This document shows positions 1-9,392 of a DNA stretch of 64,000 nt, piece after piece; position 1 is the first letter of the stretch; each line of letters starts with the position of its first letter. The DNA comes from Acidobacteriota bacterium (GTDB lineage Bacteria; Acidobacteriota; Thermoanaerobaculia; Multivoradales; Multivoraceae): positions 186,001-250,000 of the forward strand of contig QQVD01000048.1 of the NCBI GenBank assembly GCA_003388555.1. The letters are read 5' to 3'. The notes under the pieces were generated by a model that made no database searches, had not been told where the DNA came from, and saw nothing but the letters and a program-made list of their open reading frames with translations. The translations under genes and the position numbers were made by a program.

Positions 1-38
1 TCGGATCGAGGGTCTGACCGCGAACGCCAACCTGGTGG

Positions 39-1703
39 TCAGCGCTCCGACGTGCGACGGATCGTCCAGGTCCGGTTGAGCAGGTCGGTGCGCTCGATCT
101 GTGTGCGGCCGCCCGGCCAGCGCACGGTGGCGACCACCTCGCCGTTCCAGCTCCCGAGGCCGAAGTGCAGACGCAGGTCGCTCTGCGACAGGAACGAGCC
201 GCCGCTTTGCACCGTCGCGATCTGCCGTCGCTCTCCTGCGACGATCTCGACCGCGGCGCCGATCGGGAGGCGTTGCGGGTCGACGAGCTCGACCCGGACC
301 CAGTTCGACGCTCCAGTCCTCCGGTTGAGCAACAGGTCTGGCCGGGCGTTGGTGTTGGTGACCAGAAGGTCGAGGCGGCCGTCGTCGTCGACGTCGCCGG
401 TGGCGAGCCCGCGCGAGACCGATGGCCGTTGCCAGGCGGGACCGCCGAGATGGCTCTGGTCGCTGAAGCGGCCGCTGCCGTCGTTGAGCAGGAGCTGGTT
501 CGGCTGGGCGTACTGCAGGCCTGCCTCGAAGACCTCGATGTTGTCGATCGCGTGGCCGTTGACGATCGCCAGGTCGAGGTCACCGTCGTTGTCGGCATCG
601 AAGAAGCGGGCTCCCCAGGCGACGTAGGGATACGACGACTCGGCGATGCCGCTCTTCCGGCTCACGTCGACGAAGGACAGGAATCGCTGAGTCGCGGTCT
701 GGTTGCGATACAGCGTGTTGGTCTCCATCGAGTAGTTGGTGACGAAGAGGTCGGGCTGGAGGTCGCCGTCGTAGTCGCCGATGGCGATTCCCATCCCCGA
801 CTCGGCCCGCCCTACCGAGTTGAGCGCCACGCCGCCGAGCAGGCCGACGTCCTCGAACGAGCCGCGGCCGTCGTTCTGGTATAGGCGGTTCTCGGTGCCG
901 TCGTTGGCGACGTAGATGTCGAGGTCGCCGTCGGCGTCGAGGTCCCAGAGCACGACGCCAAACCCCTTCTCCTCCCTGCCCTGCCGCAGTCCCCGCTCCT
1001 TGGCCAGGTCGACGAAGGTGCCGTCGCCGCGGTTGATGAAGAGCGAGTCGGTCACCCCCTGGAAGGCCGACGGGCGGCAGTAGGCACGCAGGTTGCGGGC
1101 CCGATCGCCGCAGAACGGATTGCGCTCGTAGTGGAAGTCGACGTAGTGGGTCACGTAGAGATCGTGATCGCCGTCGCCGTCGAGGTCGCCGAAGGCGCAG
1201 CTCGCGCTCCAGCGCGCATCGTCCACTCCTGCCTCGGCGGCGGCTTCGCGGAACTTTCCGCCCCCCAGGTTCAGAAGCAGCCGATCGGGACCGAAGTTGG
1301 TCACCATCAGGTCCACCAGGCCGTCGGAGTTCGGGTCGCCGGCGCAGACTCCCATGCCGTAGCCGGTGTCGCCGGTTCCCGAAGCCGCGGTGACGTCGAC
1401 GAAGCGGCCGTCCCGGTTCTCGTAGAGTCGGTTGCGCAGGTCGCGCTCGCCGCGCCAGCCAGGCTGTGGCGCGCCATTCACCAGGTACAGATCGAGGTCA
1501 CCGTCGTGGTCCACGTCGACCAGGCCGCCGCCGCTGGCGGCGGTCTCCGGATAGAACTTCTCTCCCGTGCGGGCGTCGACGTGCACGAAGTCGACGCCGA
1601 GCTCGGCGGTCGCGTCGTGGAACCATGCTTTCCCGGACGTGGTCGCGGCCAGCAGGCCGGACGACAGCACGAGCAGGAGCGGGAGGATGGTGGATCGGAG
1701 CAT
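39..1703 (-). CDS. Secreted CRTAC1-type FG-GAP/VCBS repeat protein with C-terminal ASPIC/UnbV domain
   Basis: Exported 554-residue protein. The chosen ATG gives a clean signal peptide (MLRSTILPLLLVLSSGLLA); a start 13 codons upstream would bury it. Repeated calcium-binding-like loops such as DVDHDGDLDLYLVNG, DLDGDGDHDLYVTHY and DADNDGDLDLAIVNG recur every 50-70 residues, as in integrin-like beta-propellers. The last ~70 residues (LPIGAAVEIVAG through VRWPGG) match the ASPIC/UnbV domain that closes CRTAC1-family proteins. The role is probably extracellular or cell-surface adhesion or ligand binding; no enzymatic motif is visible. It is divergent from the related gene at 1769, with 65 bases between the starts. 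Family assignment is firm; the physiological role is unknown. Confidence 0.85.
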   Translation of the reverse strand: MLRSTILPLLLVLSSGLLAATTSGKAWFHDATAELGVDFVHVDARTGEKFYPETAASGGGLVDVDHDGDLDLYLVNGAPQPGWRGERDLRNRLYENRDGRFVDVTAASGTGDTGYGMGVCAGDPNSDGLVDLMVTNFGPDRLLLNLGGGKFREAAAEAGVDDARWSASCAFGDLDGDGDHDLYVTHYVDFHYERNPFCGDRARNLRAYCRPSAFQGVTDSLFINRGDGTFVDLAKERGLRQGREEKGFGVVLWDLDADGDLDIYVANDGTENRLYQNDGRGSFEDVGLLGGVALNSVGRAESGMGIAIGDYDGDLQPDLFVTNYSMETNTLYRNQTATQRFLSFVDVSRKSGIAESSYPYVAWGARFFDADNDGDLDLAIVNGHAIDNIEVFEAGLQYAQPNQLLLNDGSGRFSDQSHLGGPAWQRPSVSRGLATGDVDDDGRLDLLVTNTNARPDLLLNRRTGASNWVRVELVDPQRLPIGAAVEIVAGERRQIATVQSGGSFLSQSDLRLHFGLGSWNGEVVATVRWPGGRTQIERTDLLNRTWTIRRTSER

Positions 1704-1768
1704 CGCGACCGGGTTGTTTGCGCTGGAAGCCGCAGCGGGCATCGCTGTCCGGTCGGGCAGTCTGTCAG

Positions 1769-4084
1769 ATGACGAGACGCGCCCTGCCTCTGGCAGCGCT
1801 CGGACGGGCAGCCGGCGGGTGTCGGGCCGGCGGCACCGGCCGCGCCACCAGCCCCCGGTTGGCGATCGCCGTCCTCGGCGGACTGGCGTCGCTCACGCTC
1901 GCCTGTTCGGGCAGACCCGAGTCTGGCGCCAGCGGCTCGACGCCGGCGCAGGATCCGCAGACCCGCGAGATGCAGGTACGGATCGAATCGATCGTCTCGA
2001 GGCTACCTCCGGGGCTCGACTTCCTGTCGGAGCGCGAGGACCAAGGTGAGGTCCCCGACACCGACGACCCTCGGCAGCGGCTGCGCTTTCTGGCCCAGCG
2101 GGGCCGCGAGAGGCTGCTGGCGGGAGACACCGAATCCGCGCTGGTGGATCTCTCCGCGGCCGCGGAACAGGCGGGTGATCTCGGCGATGCGGAGCGGCTG
2201 CTGTCGCTGCAGAGGCTGCTCGCACTGGCGAACCTGCGTCTGGGCGAGCAGGACAACTGCCTCGTCGGTACGGCCGAGAGCTGCATCCTGCCGCTGCGCG
2301 GTCACGGAGTGCACGCCGAGCAGCGCGGCGCGGCGCGGGCACTGCCGCTGCTCATCGAGCTCGCGCGTCAGGACCCTCCGGAAGGGTCCTCGCGCTGGTT
2401 GGCCAACCTGGCGGCGATGGCGCTCGGGGATTGGCCCGAGGCGCTGCCCGAGGACCTGCGTTTCCCCGCCACCGCCTTCGCCGACGCGTCGAGCTTCCCG
2501 TTCTTCCCCAATCGAGCCGGCGAGGCGGGCGCCGACGTGCTCGGGCTCTCGGGGAGCGTGGTGGCGGACGACCTCGACGGCGATCGCCGGATCGATCTGG
2601 TGGTGACCTCCTGGGGCCTGCTCGATCCGATCCGCTTCTTCCGCAACTGCGGCGAGTTCGGCCTGGCCTTCTGCGAGGTCAGTCCCGAGACCACCGGGCT
2701 CGGCGGCTTGCCCGGCGGCCTCAACCTGGTGCACGCCGACTACGACAACGACGGCGACGCCGATCTGTTCGTTCTGCGCGGCGCCTGGCTGGGGGACGCC
2801 GGGCAGGTGCCGAACTCCCTGCTGCGCAACGAAGGCGACTGGCGCTTCGTCGACGTCACCGAGTCGGCGGGCCTGCTCTACCTGGTGCCGTCCCAGACCG
2901 CCGCCTGGTCGGATCTCGACCGCGACGGATGGCTGGATCTGATCGTCGGCGTCGAGTCGCCGCCGGGGGCGGAGCCGGTGGCCTCGAAGATCTATCGCAA
3001 CCGCGGTGACGGTGCCTTCGAAGAGGTCGGGCGCGAGGCAGGCCTGCACGCCATCGGGTTCGTCAAGGCAGTCACCGTGGGAGACGTCGACGACGACGGC
3101 TGGCCCGACATCTACCTGTCTCGCTTCGGTGAGCCGAATCAGCTATGGATCAACCGCACCGGGTCGTCTGGAGATCTTGGCTTCGAAGAGCGCTCCGCGG
3201 CCTTCGGCGTCGGCGAGCCGCGCTGGAGCTTCCCGGCCGGCTTCTTCGACGCCGACGGCGACGGCCTGCAGGACCTCTTGGTGCTCCCCTATGCGGCGGA
3301 CTTCGCGACGGCCGGCATCGCGCCGATCCTCGCCCACGAGCTGGGCCTGCCGCACGCCGGAGAGCTGCCGCGGCTCTACCTCAACCAAGGGGGAGCGGGT
3401 TTCCTCGACGTGACGTCGCGCTTCCGGCTCGATCGGCCGCTGCTGGCGATGGGCACCAACGTCGGTGATCTCGACGGCGACGGCAGGCTCGACCTCTATG
3501 TCGGCACCGGCGCCCCGGGGCTCGACACCCTGGTGCCCAACGTGATGCTGCGCGCCACCGAGGGCGGAGTCTTCGAGGACGTCTCCTTCAGTGGCGGCTT
3601 CGCCCACCTGCAGAAGGGACACGGCGTCGCCTTCGCCGACTTCGACGACGACGGCGATCAGGACGTCTACGCGGTGCTGGGGGGCGCCTACAGTGGCGAC
3701 ACAGCGCGCAACGCCCTGTTCGAGAACCCCGGCGGCGAGTCGTCGTGGCTGCGGCTGCGGCTGGTCGGGATGCGCTCGAACCGCTCCGCCATCGGAGCCC
3801 GTGTGTCGGTCCGCTGGCGTGAAGGTGGAGCCGACGGGGCGGCGAGCGTCGAGCGGCTTCTCTCCCGCGTCGTCGGCCCAGGCCTCAGCTTCGGCTCGTC
3901 GCCTCTACGTGTGGAGATCGGACTCGGGAGAGCCGCTTCCGTCGGCGAGCTGGTCGTCGACTGGCCGAGCCCCATGGACGACAGATCCGGGGAGCGTCTC
4001 CGCCAGCGCTTCCGCGACGTGCAGGTCGACACCGCCTACGAGCTCGTCGAGGGCGGCCAGCTGCGTCGCGACGGGTCCGACTGA
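1769..4084 (+). CDS. FG-GAP repeat lipoprotein with N-terminal helical region and UnbV-like C-terminus
   Basis: A 771-residue protein. The open frame extends upstream, but the upstream part is a shadow of the divergent gene; the ATG at 1769 gives an arginine-rich n-region and a lipobox-like LTLAC about 45 residues in, suggesting a lipoprotein. Residues ~80-250 are helical and TPR-like. From ~250 on there are repeated FG-GAP loops (DDLDGDRRIDLVVTSWG, DYDNDGDADLFVLRG, DVDDDGWPDIYLSR, DLDGDGRLDLYVGTG). The C-terminus (IGARVSVRW through ELVVDWPSP) resembles ASPIC/UnbV. It is likely a surface-anchored propeller and paralogue of its divergent neighbour. The start is moderately certain and no strong ribosome-binding site precedes it. 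Confidence 0.8.
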   Translation: MTRRALPLAALGRAAGGCRAGGTGRATSPRLAIAVLGGLASLTLACSGRPESGASGSTPAQDPQTREMQVRIESIVSRLPPGLDFLSEREDQGEVPDTDDPRQRLRFLAQRGRERLLAGDTESALVDLSAAAEQAGDLGDAERLLSLQRLLALANLRLGEQDNCLVGTAESCILPLRGHGVHAEQRGAARALPLLIELARQDPPEGSSRWLANLAAMALGDWPEALPEDLRFPATAFADASSFPFFPNRAGEAGADVLGLSGSVVADDLDGDRRIDLVVTSWGLLDPIRFFRNCGEFGLAFCEVSPETTGLGGLPGGLNLVHADYDNDGDADLFVLRGAWLGDAGQVPNSLLRNEGDWRFVDVTESAGLLYLVPSQTAAWSDLDRDGWLDLIVGVESPPGAEPVASKIYRNRGDGAFEEVGREAGLHAIGFVKAVTVGDVDDDGWPDIYLSRFGEPNQLWINRTGSSGDLGFEERSAAFGVGEPRWSFPAGFFDADGDGLQDLLVLPYAADFATAGIAPILAHELGLPHAGELPRLYLNQGGAGFLDVTSRFRLDRPLLAMGTNVGDLDGDGRLDLYVGTGAPGLDTLVPNVMLRATEGGVFEDVSFSGGFAHLQKGHGVAFADFDDDGDQDVYAVLGGAYSGDTARNALFENPGGESSWLRLRLVGMRSNRSAIGARVSVRWREGGADGAASVERLLSRVVGPGLSFGSSPLRVEIGLGRAASVGELVVDWPSPMDDRSGERLRQRFRDVQVDTAYELVEGGQLRRDGSD

Positions 4085-4109
4085 CGCTGGCGGATTCGGG
4101 CAGCGCGAC

Positions 4110-5465
4110 TCAAGGGTTGCCGACGCCTTGGTCGAGGCCGAGCTGGCGGCGTGCGGCCTGCAGCGCGGGCGTGGTCTCGGGCGCCTGTTCGAGGATCGAC
4201 CGCCAGTCGCGGCTGCCCCGCGCGCGCAGCAGCTCCACCAGCTCGAGCCGCCAGGAGTCCTGCCACGGAGCCAGGTCGACCGCGAGGCGCAGCTCCCGCT
4301 CCGCGGCGTCGAGCTCGTTGCCCCTGGCGAGAGCACGTCCGAGGAGCAGGCGGTAGCGGGCAAAGTGGGGGTCGCCCGAGACGGCGGCTTCGAGGCGTCC
4401 CACGGCGGCCTCGAGCTCGTTGGCCTCGATCTCGAGCAGGGCCAGGCTGGCGATGGCGCCGCGGTGCGTCGGTTCGATCTCGAGGACCTCGCCGAACAGC
4501 TCCTGGGCGAAGCCGCGCAGCCCGACGTCTCCAGCCGCCGTCGCCGCCTCGAGGCGGGCCGCCAAGGGGGCCTCCTGCCCCCACAGCTCGGCGACGCGCG
4601 AGCGCAGCTCGTCGGCGCGGCCGAGCGCGGCCAGCGCCGGGATCTCGAGTCGGAGCAGCTGCCAGGGGCGCTCGCCGAGCAGCTCGCGCAGGGCAGCGCC
4701 CGTCGACAGCGTCTCCTCGGGCGGGATCTGTCCCAGGGTGCCGTCCTCGAACAGCACCCGCAGGTGGCGCTGCACCTCCAGAGCGCGGGCGGCTCGCTCG
4801 CGGTCGCCGCGTCGGAGTGCCTCGGTGGCGAGCAGGTACCAGATCTCGACCTGCAGCGGCTGCGCGGAGAGCGCCTCCTCGCAGCGTTCGAGTGCGTCCG
4901 CGAGCTCCAGCGCCACGGCGGCACGGGCGGCGATCTGCGCTGCCCGCTCACGGTCGGAGTCGGCCACCGAGCCGGACTCCGCCTGCCACCGCTCGAGGAT
5001 GCCGAGAGCTCGCGCCGGATCCTCGCCGACCCAGGACGACGCGAGCTCCATCGTGCAACCGTCGCAAAGCGGATGCTCCAGCAGCGCTCGCGCCTCCTGC
5101 TCCCTCCCGAGCACCTCCAGCGTCGCCGCCAGCCGTCGACGAGCCTCGCTGTCGCCGGGCTCCTTCTCGATGTACGCCGAGAGAAGCTCCGCGCCGGTCG
5201 ACAGGCTCTGCTGGTATCCGCTCAGCCAGGCCAGAGCCTCCGAGCGCAGGAGCTGGGGATCGTCGCTCGCGCTACGCGCCTCGGCGAAGTAGATCCGTGC
5301 GAAATCGGCGCGATCCTCGGCGAGGGCGTTCTCACCCCGCCAGCGGGCCAGCTCCGCCGCAGAGTCGACGGCCGCATCGCCGCAGGCGAGCGCCGCCAGA
5401 CCGACGAGCAGTGCCGAGAGCCCGCGTGCGGCGCCGCGGACCACCAGGTGCCGCCACCGACTCAC
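4110..5465 (-). CDS. TPR-repeat lipoprotein
   Basis: A 451-residue protein with signal sequence and lipobox (LVGLAALAC, Cys about residue 29), so probably lipid-anchored in the envelope. The remainder is Ala/Leu/Glu-rich paired helices of TPR type (for example ARIYFAEARSASDDPQLLRSEALAWLSG, split over two helices, and later LLGRALARGNELDAAERELR). It begins at a GTG that overlaps the stop of the upstream PpiC-like gene as GTGA, indicating translational coupling and membership in the leftward operon 11099 to 4110. TPR arrays usually hold partner proteins; the partner may be another product of this operon. No catalytic motif was seen. Confidence 0.75.
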   Translation of the reverse strand: MSRWRHLVVRGAARGLSALLVGLAALACGDAAVDSAAELARWRGENALAEDRADFARIYFAEARSASDDPQLLRSEALAWLSGYQQSLSTGAELLSAYIEKEPGDSEARRRLAATLEVLGREQEARALLEHPLCDGCTMELASSWVGEDPARALGILERWQAESGSVADSDRERAAQIAARAAVALELADALERCEEALSAQPLQVEIWYLLATEALRRGDRERAARALEVQRHLRVLFEDGTLGQIPPEETLSTGAALRELLGERPWQLLRLEIPALAALGRADELRSRVAELWGQEAPLAARLEAATAAGDVGLRGFAQELFGEVLEIEPTHRGAIASLALLEIEANELEAAVGRLEAAVSGDPHFARYRLLLGRALARGNELDAAERELRLAVDLAPWQDSWRLELVELLRARGSRDWRSILEQAPETTPALQAARRQLGLDQGVGNP

Positions 5466-7177
5466 GGTGCGTCGGGATTCGCGGGGACTTCGCCGGCGCC
5501 CTGCCCGGAGTCCTGCACTGCCGCGAGCAGCTCACCCAACGTCTCGGCCCGCACCTGTCGCACGACGAAACCGAAGCGTTCGCCGAGCTCCTGCCGTAGG
5601 CTGGTTTCGACGCTCTCCCGGTTCTGCTCGAACCAGAGCTGGCGCAGGCGTGACGACGCCTCGACGTAGGAGAGCTGCCGCGGTTCCAGGTAGCGCACGA
5701 TCCTGGCCACGGCGATCTCGTTGCCCATGCGATGAGGCCCCAGCCAGGCTCCCTCCGTCAGCTCGGTGGCCAGCATCTCCTTCAGCTGGGGGGTGGTGCG
5801 CTCGAGCTCTCGGACCGCGGTCTCGGGGAGCGAGACGGTGCGTCCGCCGGCTCCCAGCCGCTCCCAGACCCGATCGACCGTGTCGGGATCGGATTGCTGC
5901 GTGACCGCCGCCAGGAACTCCTGCGGCCGAGCCAGTGAACGCGTCGGCTCGCCCGGCTGGATCGGCCACAGGAAGGCCTGCAGCTCGATGCGGGCATCGG
6001 TCAACAGCTCGTCGCGGCGCTCTGCGTAAAGTGCCTCGAGCTCGTCGGCCGGCGCTTCGGCGACTGCCCGTTCGAACAACGCCTCCTGGGCTGCCCGGGT
6101 GAGTTGAGCGCGTCGCTGCTGTTCTTGCACGACGCTGGCGACATCGGGAGCGGAGCGGGCGAAGGCCGCAGCGAGCACCGACGCCTGGAGGCGATCGATC
6201 CCCTCCTCGGGGCCGCTCCGACGGACCATCTGCACCAGCTCCCGGCCGAGGAAGGCGCGTTCCCCGGTCTCCAGCACCACCGCGTCGGAGTCGATCGCCG
6301 AGAGATCGGGGAGACGGCCCTGGGCGAGCCACTCCGGTAGCTCGATGCCGGTCTCCTCGGCCGCGTCGCGCACCAGCCCGAGCTTCCACTCGGCCCGCTT
6401 GCGCTCCGCCAGCATCTGCGCCAGATCGCTCTGTACCAGTGCCAGCTCGGGCTCGATGGCGGGGTGGATCTGCTCGACGAAGAACACGAAGCAGCCGTTC
6501 GGAGTGCGTACGGGGTGGCTGATCTCGCCCTGATCGAGTGCGAAGACGACCCGCGCCGCCTCGCCGCGCAGCTGCGAGCGTTCGACCGGCCCGACCTGGC
6601 CTCCGATCCGGGCGTTGGCCGATTCGGAGTGCTCGCGCACCAGAGCGGCGAAACTCTCACCGCCGCGGGCCCTCTCTGCGAGCCGCCCGGCCTCGTCGCA
6701 GCGTTCATCGAGCTCAGCCTCCCCTGCGGCGAGGGAGAGCGAGCGGAACACGCGCCGCTCGGGGCTTCGCATCTGCGGCGCGAAGCGCTCGAACTCCGCC
6801 GCGATCTCCTCGCTGGTGAGCTCGAACTCGGCGTTGTGCCGCTGCAGCCAGCGGCGTGCGAGCTGCTGGTCGACGGCCCGCGCCACGTCGAGCTCGAACG
6901 CCTCGGCGCGCGCCGCTTCTTCCGCCTCGGTCGTGTTGGCGAGCACCCGTCCGGAGAAGACCTCGAACAGCCGTTCCTCGAGCCAGGGCTGCAGCGGCTG
7001 GCCGTCGGGTGGGCGACGCTGTTCCGGCGGCAGCGTGCGCAGGTGCCGGTCGAGATCAGCGCTGGTGATCACGCCGTCCTCGTAGCGGGCCAGCTCTCCA
7101 GGCTCCCAGGACGGGCCGCAGGCAGCGAACGCAGCGAGAGCGCAGGCGAGCAGGCCCGCAAGCGCTCGGCGCGTCAA
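5462..7177 (-). CDS. PpiC-type peptidyl-prolyl isomerase lipoprotein (SurA/PrsA-like)
   Basis: A 571-residue envelope foldase. The open frame extends 99 codons upstream but overlaps the sulfatase-fold gene; a TTG at 7177 overlapping that gene's stop (TTGA) places a signal sequence at the N-terminus, with lipobox CALAAFAAC. The region around residues 120-250 has parvulin features: EFERFAPQMRSPERRVFRSL, then SFAALVREHSES, GGQVGPVERSQL, and FALDQGEISHPVRTPNGCFV with EQIHP. A second, degenerate rotamase-like half follows (RIELQAFLWPIQ onward). It probably assists folding of exported proteins from the same operon. The start codon is inferred from overlap and signal peptide. Confidence 0.8.
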   Translation of the reverse strand: MTRRALAGLLACALAAFAACGPSWEPGELARYEDGVITSADLDRHLRTLPPEQRRPPDGQPLQPWLEERLFEVFSGRVLANTTEAEEAARAEAFELDVARAVDQQLARRWLQRHNAEFELTSEEIAAEFERFAPQMRSPERRVFRSLSLAAGEAELDERCDEAGRLAERARGGESFAALVREHSESANARIGGQVGPVERSQLRGEAARVVFALDQGEISHPVRTPNGCFVFFVEQIHPAIEPELALVQSDLAQMLAERKRAEWKLGLVRDAAEETGIELPEWLAQGRLPDLSAIDSDAVVLETGERAFLGRELVQMVRRSGPEEGIDRLQASVLAAAFARSAPDVASVVQEQQRRAQLTRAAQEALFERAVAEAPADELEALYAERRDELLTDARIELQAFLWPIQPGEPTRSLARPQEFLAAVTQQSDPDTVDRVWERLGAGGRTVSLPETAVRELERTTPQLKEMLATELTEGAWLGPHRMGNEIAVARIVRYLEPRQLSYVEASSRLRQLWFEQNRESVETSLRQELGERFGFVVRQVRAETLGELLAAVQDSGQGAGEVPANPDAP

Positions 7178-9282
7178 GGTCCCGCCCCCGCCGTCGCGCG
7201 GCGCAGCTCGCTGAGGAGGCGGCGGCTCGGCTCGTGGCTCGGCGCCAGCGCGGCGGCGCGCGCAACCCTTCGTAGCGCCGACTCGGTGCGTCCGGTGTCG
7301 CGCAGCATCAAACCGTAGTTGAAGTGGGCGAGGGCGAAGAAGGGGCTGCTCTGCAGCACCTCCGTGTACAGCTCCTCCGCCTCGTCGAAGCGCTGCTGGC
7401 GGCTCAGCAGGTTGGCCAGGTAGAGCCGCAGCCAGCGGTCCTCGGGCGCCACCTCGAGCCCTCTCCGGAGCCACTCCTCGGCCTGCTCGACCTCGCCCAG
7501 CTCACGCAGGGCCCAGGCGATCCAGGTGATGGTGCGAACACCCTCCTCAGGGTCTGGGAGTGCTCGCAGGTGGTCGATTCCCTCCTGGTAGCGCTTCGCT
7601 TCGATCAGCAGCACACCGGCCATCTCGAGCAGCTGCTCGGATTCGGGGATCCGCTGCAGACCTCGTTGCGCCCACGCGATCGCCGTTCCGACGTCGCCGG
7701 CGCCGCTGTAGAGCTGGGCCATTCCCTGGTAGGCGGTGGGATTGCCGGGAGAGCGCTCGATCACCTTCTCCCACAGCGCCTTGGCGGCGAGGCGCTGGCC
7801 GGCGATGGTGGCCGCCTTGGCCTGCGAGAAGAGCGCGACGTCGATCACCAGGTCGTGGGGATCGCTGCGTCCCTCGAAGTCGAGGAAGTCGCCCACCGCG
7901 ACGCTCTCTCCGCTCTGCAGGTAGCCCAGCGCCGCGAGCCGCCTCTGGGTCTCGGCGTCGATCTCCTGTTGTGCCGCTCCGGCGCTCGAGGTCTCGTGCT
8001 CGTTCAGGAAGTCGCGCAGCTCACCGCGCAAGGCGGCCGCGACGTCCTGCTGCTCCGCGCGCCGGTCAGCCAGCTCGCGCGGGTCGCTCTCGAGGTCGTA
8101 GAGGCGCTCGCTGGGCCCGTGCACCAACCGCCAGCCACCGCGCATGAAGGCGGCGAGCTGCGCCCAGCCCTGGGTCGTGCGTGGCGCCAGGGTCTCGAAG
8201 TAGGACTCGAAGGCGGCCATCGAGGCCGGGCGACGGCCTTCGTTGCGCAGCAGCGGGACGAGGCTCTCGCCGGCGAGCGGTACGTCGGGCGCGGTCAGGC
8301 CGAGCAGCTCGATCAGGGTCGCGAAGAGCTGCGTCGAGCTCGTCCACTCCTCACTGCGGAGGCCCTCCGGCACGCCCGGCCCGGCGAGGATCGCCGGGAT
8401 GTGCAGCGTCGCCTGGTGGAGCAGGATCGAGTGGGTGAGCTCGCCGTGCTCGCCCAGTGCCTCGCCGTGGTCGGCGGTCACCAGCACGATCGTGTCGTCC
8501 AGCAGCTCCGCCGCCCGCAGGTACTCGAACAGCTTGCCGATCTGGTGGTCGACCGCTGCGATCTCGGCGTCGTAGGGGTCGGCGCGGAAACGCAGGTCGA
8601 AGGGCGGCGCCGGCTGCATCGGCTGGTGCGGATCGAAGAAGTGCAGGAAGGCGAAGAAGGGACGCCCTGGATCGCGCGCCTCGAGGCCGGAGATGGCGGC
8701 CCGCACCACTTCGGCCGCCGGACGCTCGTCGAAGTAGAGGCCGGGCATGTCCCGCTCTCCGCGGTCCTGGTCGAGGAAGTCGTCGTCGTAGAGGTCGAAC
8801 CCCTGATCGATGCCGAAACGCCCGTCGAGGGGGAACGCCGCCGGGAATCCGTAGGTGGCGTAGCCGCGGTCACGTAGCACCTCGGCCAGCATCAGCTCGC
8901 TCTCCGGCACGGTGAAGACGCCGTTGTCGCGCACCGTGTGGGTCGGCGGATAGCGCCCGGTGAACAGGGTCGTGTGCGAGGGCAGGGTGATCGGCACCGG
9001 GGTGAGGTGGCGCTCGAGCACCGCGCCCCGCTCGGCCAGCGCGTCGAGGTGAGGCGTGGTGCCGGCCTGGTAGCCGTAGGCGCCGAGACGGTCGGCGCGG
9101 GTGGTGTCGAGGGTGATCACCAGCAGGTTCGGCGAGCGTCCCGGGGCGCCGCAGGCGAGCGCGGTCGAGAGCGCCAGGGCGGCGAGCGGGAGGCGGCCGA
9201 CGAGGGCGGAACGGTACGACCATGGTTCCGCGCATGGTGTCGGGCCGACCGTGATGCGGTGGTTGCTGGTGCGAATCGACAT
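7174..9282 (-). CDS. Sulfatase-fold (alkaline phosphatase superfamily) lipoprotein with C-terminal TPRs
   Basis: A 702-residue protein with a lipobox (LALSTALAC, Cys44). Residues ~50-410 form an arylsulfatase-type domain: metal-binding LDTTRADRLGAYGY, a nucleophile region TLPSHTTLFTGRYPPTHTVR, DHGEALGEHGE, and a terminal YDLESDPRELADR as in sulfatases. The formylglycine consensus C/S-x-P-S-R is replaced by T99-L-P-S-H, so it is probably not a classical formylglycine sulfatase; threonine nucleophiles occur in phosphodiesterase-type relatives. Residues ~480-700 are TPRs. It is the second gene in a four-gene leftward operon. The ATG at 9282 leaves a long n-region, so a later start is possible. 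Confidence 0.8.
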   Translation of the reverse strand: MSIRTSNHRITVGPTPCAEPWSYRSALVGRLPLAALALSTALACGAPGRSPNLLVITLDTTRADRLGAYGYQAGTTPHLDALAERGAVLERHLTPVPITLPSHTTLFTGRYPPTHTVRDNGVFTVPESELMLAEVLRDRGYATYGFPAAFPLDGRFGIDQGFDLYDDDFLDQDRGERDMPGLYFDERPAAEVVRAAISGLEARDPGRPFFAFLHFFDPHQPMQPAPPFDLRFRADPYDAEIAAVDHQIGKLFEYLRAAELLDDTIVLVTADHGEALGEHGELTHSILLHQATLHIPAILAGPGVPEGLRSEEWTSSTQLFATLIELLGLTAPDVPLAGESLVPLLRNEGRRPASMAAFESYFETLAPRTTQGWAQLAAFMRGGWRLVHGPSERLYDLESDPRELADRRAEQQDVAAALRGELRDFLNEHETSSAGAAQQEIDAETQRRLAALGYLQSGESVAVGDFLDFEGRSDPHDLVIDVALFSQAKAATIAGQRLAAKALWEKVIERSPGNPTAYQGMAQLYSGAGDVGTAIAWAQRGLQRIPESEQLLEMAGVLLIEAKRYQEGIDHLRALPDPEEGVRTITWIAWALRELGEVEQAEEWLRRGLEVAPEDRWLRLYLANLLSRQQRFDEAEELYTEVLQSSPFFALAHFNYGLMLRDTGRTESALRRVARAAALAPSHEPSRRLLSELRRATAGAGP

Positions 9283-9392
9283 GAGCGGGCGATCTTAGCC
9301 TCCCGTCCCGCGAGGGCACTGGTGACACGACGGACTCGGACCGCCTCGGATACAGCCTCGGATACCGACCGGGGAGTGCCGCCGAGAGCTCC

